A stretch of 64,000 nucleotides of DNA, taken from positions 55,854,001 to 55,918,000 of the forward strand of contig NC_081826.1 in the NCBI RefSeq assembly GCF_030867095.1. Reading direction: 5' to 3'. This document shows, one piece after another, positions 60,412 to 64,000 of the stretch (the stretch's first letter is position 1; the number at the start of each line of letters is the position of its first letter). Position numbers and translations under genes: made by a program. The notes under the pieces are model-generated. The model made no database searches, was not told the DNA's origin, and saw nothing but the letters and a program-made list of their open reading frames with translations. This DNA is from Alligator mississippiensis. Its lineage: Eukaryota; Chordata; Crocodylia; Alligatoridae.

Positions 60412-61449
60412 AGGGTGACTATACATCCTGGTACAGTACTGGACTTCATAGCCCATCCTGTTGTCCCAGGTAGTTGGTGAAAAACAAAGCAGAAGTCTCC
60501 AGTTGGCACCACCCTGCCCACATGTGCCTAGCCTGGCTCCTCCTGAGCAGTGGCTGGCGGGGGAGGGCAGGCTGGGCTGAGCACTGCTCCTTCTTGAAGA
60601 GGGGATCAGCTCAGGCAGGGCAGGGCAGGGCAAGACAAGGTGTGGGAGGGCCAGGGCCAGGACTTGAGCACCTGCATGGGGCAAGCCAGGATGGCCACCT
60701 GCCACTGGCAGCCTCATGCCCTGCTGTTGTAGGGTTGCTGAGGCTCAGGTTGCATATGGTGACCTTGAGCAGCTGCTGGTGGTGGGAGAGAGTTGTCGTG
60801 TGGCCACACAGCAAAGGCTAGCGGATCCCAATTCCATCCAGCCTCTGCACGCAGGGAATGGAGCCCAGCTGTGAGCCTCCACACTGTCCCACCCAGCCCC
60901 ACTCCACCATCAGAGCTTTTTGGAGCCTCAGGGTTGGGGCTGAGTTCAGCACCCTTGTGTGCAAATGTGCCAGACAAGACCCTCCCTGCTGCCTTCCACA
61001 GGCGCGTGCATGTGTGCAAGGGGAGGGGAGTGCAGAGGCATGGTGTGTATGTGTATCTTTGTGAGTGTGTGTCCTCATCCCTGCCTCTCTAGTTCAGTGC
61101 CTGTAGGGTGCCAGCCAGTCAGGCCATCTCTTTCAAACTCAGGCAGGAGCTGGTGGGCAGAGCGAGTCGCTGGCTGCAGCAGTCAGAAGTTTCCTTGCCA
61201 GGGGAGTGGGGCTGGGGGGGACGACAACAAATAGAGAGTGACTGCAGTGGGGCAAAGGAAAGCAGGTGCTGAGCTCTGCAGCTCTGTGCATGGGGGCTGC
61301 ACAGCAGGCTGATAGTCCAGCAACACAGCCACTTACTCCACTCATGCTTTGTGCTGGGCTAGAGGAGGAAGCGGGAGTGTGTGTGTGTGGGCATGTATGA
61401 TCACCTCTGTCCCGGATCTCCTAGCCTCCATCCCAGATTTCTGCAAAAG

Positions 61450-62920
61450 TGTGACCCGGGTGGCAGCCCAATCATTGCCACCCCTGCCCAAATATCAGGG
61501 ATGGTGTGGAGAGAGTGGTGCAGGGCTTCCGGCCAGCACCAATTTACTTTTCAGCCGGCCTCTGCTCCCCACAGAGCAGCCTGTGGTCCCAAGAAGGTCT
61601 AACACTTAACTGATTTAACTATTTACACTTTATTTACAAAACAAGAATACTAGGAAAGGTTATTCACAAGTGAACTTAAAAGGCATAACCAGAATCACAA
61701 AACAAACCAGAATGCATTAGTCAACCCTTGACTCAAGAACCACAGATACAGTAAGTAGCAGCTTTCAGTCACTGCTGAGATGCTACCACAAGGAAGCAAG
61801 GTGCTCACTCCCAGCAGCTCCAACAGGCTTCCCAATAAGCAACAGACTACAACAGTGTAGGCTCATCTGGTCTGCAGCAATCAAATTGTATCAAACCCCA
61901 ACCCCCTCAATGAGGCTGAAGGGTGACCCTCTGTGGCAACCAAAAGGCAAGCAACAAGCAACAGCGTAGACTCTTGCAGCAATCGGCATGACCCAAGCAC
62001 AAAGCTCAGAGACTCCATCCAATGACAATCAGCTGCAGAATAAGGGACAGGACTGGGTCCCCTCTGGGGCAGTCAATGGCAGAGGGTCAGAAGTACAGGC
62101 AGCTCCCAGGAGTCGTTGCTCTAAACCCCTGCTCTAGATGACTGGCTGAGTAACCCACACGGCTTGCATATCCCGCTCTGAGCACCAGCCTGCACTCCGA
62201 GCTCCTGGGGACCCTTGTCCTGGTGCTCTGCTGCTCCTCAGGATCCCAGTGTCTTGACTGCTGCTGTACCGCTTCCCCGGGGGAGGTAAGGTGTTTCTTC
62301 AACTCACTAGCCCAACTCCCTGCTCCGGATAAGGATGCTGCCTGCACTCCTAGCCACTGCTTCTTCTCCACAGTGGAGTGGTGGGCTGACTGCCTCCCCT
62401 AGCCTCCAGGAAGCCCAGCATGTCCAGCACACTGCGATGGGGCCTTGGGGCACAAGCTCTCTGCCCCAAGACCTGGCCACAGCTCCCTCTGCTGGCCACA
62501 GCTGCTTCTCCACTGCCTTCTTCTTCCAGGGCCGTCGAGGCTCTTCAGAGGGGTCTCTCTGCTCCCTCTACTGGGTCAGCTCACCCCAGCTCTTCTTAGG
62601 ACTCCTGCGTCATTCCCCAGAGTCACTGTCAGCAGCCCCCATGCCAGTTTGGATGCTAATTTTATCCCCTCCGGCAGTCCCTCCCTGGCTTGCAAACCGG
62701 CCAACCAGGGCTCAGGGTGGCTGGCCCCCAACCCCGGCCATCCCCCTTCCACGCGAATGAGGGTATTGAAAACGCCTTCTTTCAATTGGCTTCCCCTTCT
62801 CCACAGGGCAGGGCTCCCCTGCTCTACCCTTGGGGTTGCTCAGAGTTCACCGGCACTGTTTCTAGCCCAGGGTAAGTATCTCAAGCCAATCTGGTGAGCC
62901 CACATTGGCAGCCTGTTACA
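61450..62920 (-). mobile_element. solo LTR, about 1.47 kb
   Basis: On the minus strand it begins TGTAACAGGCTGCC and ends GGGTCACA, the TG...CA pattern of a retroviral or retrotransposon LTR, with similar inverted ends (TGTAAC and TGTGAC). AAAG flanks both sides on the plus strand (61446-61449, 62921-62924), a 4 bp target duplication. A polyadenylation hexamer lies about 180 bases from the 3' end. There is no internal coding region, second LTR or viral gene, so it is probably left from recombination between two LTRs. The family is unknown. Confidence 0.7.
61629..61634 (-). promoter_or_regulatory. polyadenylation signal of the LTR
   Basis: AATAAA on the minus strand in the context GTAAATAAAGTGTAAATAG. 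Its position near the 3' end of the LTR fits the end of an R region. Confidence 0.55.
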
Positions 62921-62940
62921 AAAGTATTATGGTCACCCTA

Positions 62941-63800
62941 TACATGACTGTCCTTTCCTCTCCCTGAGAACATTGATAAGGTTTCCATTATTGCTTCCCC
63001 TTACTAAGTTTTTATCTATATCTCCAGGCTCTTTACTTACCTCTGGGTTTTTGCTTCCTCCCCTGATGAACCTGGAGTAAAATGGGTTTATGTGACTATA
63101 ATTTTGTATGTTTCAGTTTCAGTTTCCTTGACTATTTTGTACACTAGGAAAGAATGGGTTAATGGTGTTTTGAAGCAGACCTGGGAGGATGTGCTATACA
63201 TGTTTCTGCTATGGAAGAATGGCTATCAAGCAAACAAAGAACCTATATGCATATGTTGAATCACTGGAAGGCCAGTGGATTCAAGCTCCAGAGCCTGCAG
63301 ACTGTGGTTTCTGGCAGGACTTCTGAAAAGCCCCAGTGCAAAAAGATGGCCTTAAAAAGGAGACTTCCAAAGACAGTGGAGTTCAGGGAAGAGAAAGAGA
63401 GAAAAAAAGGCAAGAGAAAGAGAGAAAAAAAGGCAAGATGAGGAGGAGCCTGAGAGCTTTCACATGGGGGGGGGGAGGGGCAGGCATTGTGGCCAAAGGA
63501 CTCTGCACGTTATATCACTATTGACTAAAATGGGTTGTTTTTATTTAAAAAGTGCTCCCTACTTCACTATATGTGACTTTGGGTGCACTCTGTCCTCTTG
63601 TGGGGTAAAATCCCCCTCTATGAGCTAAGTGAGGAGGTAGGGCAGAAGGTGACATTGCTAATGGTGGGGGAGGGATTTGCTCTCAGAGTCCAGGAAGCTG
63701 GAGCTTGCTCACTCTGAAAGCTATGTCTGGGCTGGCTCTGGGGGTAATCAAGGCTGGGCATCCTAAGCGGATGCTTCCCTGAGAAATCCATGACACCTTT
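62941..63800. other. non-coding DNA with possible old retroelement sequence
   Basis: A minus-strand frame through about 62950-63090 reads SKEPGDIDKNLVRGSNNG, which looks like retroelement sequence, but I cannot place it. A G run and GAAAGAGAGAAAAAAAGG purine tract occupy about 63380-63480. Confidence 0.35.
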
Positions 63801-63810
63801 CTACAGCTCC

Positions 63811-63890
63811 CAGTGGTCTAGTCTGTGGAGCCAGAAGTCTGAGCTCAAACCTCATTCTAGACTCAGGCTAAAGACATCAGTCAAACCAGT
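63811..63890 (+). mobile_element. tRNA-type SINE remnant
   Basis: CAGTGGTCTAGTCTGTGGAG, then CCAGAAGTCTGAGCTCAAAC and CTCATTCTAGACTCAGG, follow the order of MIR/CORE-SINE heads (CAGTGGCCTAGTGG...GTCAGAAGACCTGGGTTCAAATC). The A and B boxes are recognisable but decayed. Confidence 0.45.
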
Positions 63891-64000
63891 TGTAAATAGG
63901 ACACCTGGTCATATGGGCTGGTGAGTCAAAATGACTGGATGTGATGCTAACCATATTAGTTGATTGTATGCTTTGGGCTCTAAAAACTGCTCTGACTTAA

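Larger units (their letters stand above)
60411..62940. mobile_element. DNA element with TAGGGTGAC ends, containing an LTR
   Basis: The left edge TAGGGTGACTATACATCC and the reversed right edge TAGGGTGACCATAATAC look like terminal inverted repeats of an amniote element type with GTCACCCTA ends. The interior up to 61449 is GC-rich and non-coding; an LTR occupies 61450-62920, and only about 16 bases of the element follow it. I could not find a target duplication, so the outer limits are less certain than the LTR. Confidence 0.55.

Noticed and set aside
63036-63075. Strong donor (AGAG then GTAAGTAAAG) on the minus strand with an ACTCCAG acceptor 31 bases upstream
   Set aside because: A different frame stays open straight through the donor and reads like retroelement sequence, so it is probably not an exon.

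Overview
This 64 kb window looks like intronic or intergenic DNA from a non-avian sauropsid, most likely a crocodilian, with a turtle as the alternative. The reasons are CR1 LINEs of several ages, many non-autonomous DNA transposons, tRNA-type SINE remnants, large introns with vertebrate splice sites, and an AT-rich background broken by GC-rich repeat islands. There is no operon structure, no tRNA or rRNA gene, and no long ORF outside repeats that looks like a cellular gene.

The one cellular gene I can support is on the minus strand in the right part of the window. Three short exons (55419-55450, 50931-51000, 49173-49282) have good splice sites, one open frame each, and matching junction phases. 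They encode part of a coiled-coil protein that I cannot name. A fourth exon (59747-59777) is possible but weaker. The last 12 kb or more on the right therefore hold introns of this gene. The 49 kb to the left is either a very long downstream intron or intergenic DNA; I found no further convincing exon there.

Region by region. 1-6.4 kb: AT-rich DNA with little recognisable. 6.4-12.9 kb: hairpin-rich MITE-like islands and old CR1 pieces. 16.4-25.3 kb: tRNA-type SINE, three copies of a foldback element family (one nested inside another element), a degenerate CR1. 25.3-29.2 kb: plain sequence with one consensus X-box. 29.7-36.9 kb: a dense nest of one transposon family (2.4 kb, 0.9 kb and truncated copies), plus a small hAT MITE. 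37-46 kb: mostly plain sequence with CR1 tails and a foldback repeat. 46.1-47.8 kb: a CpG-rich insertion with a 35 bp minisatellite, then an element with repeated near-palindromic sites. 49-56 kb: exons, a 0.28 kb inverted repeat flanking one exon, and a 2.9 kb CR1. 56.7-58.6 kb: a hAT element with a perfect 8 bp target duplication. 60-63 kb: CR1 tail and a DNA element containing a solo LTR.

The most useful observations are the inverted repeat that brackets an exon, and two transposon families whose 3 bp target duplications can be read directly because the window holds both filled and empty versions of the insertion sites.
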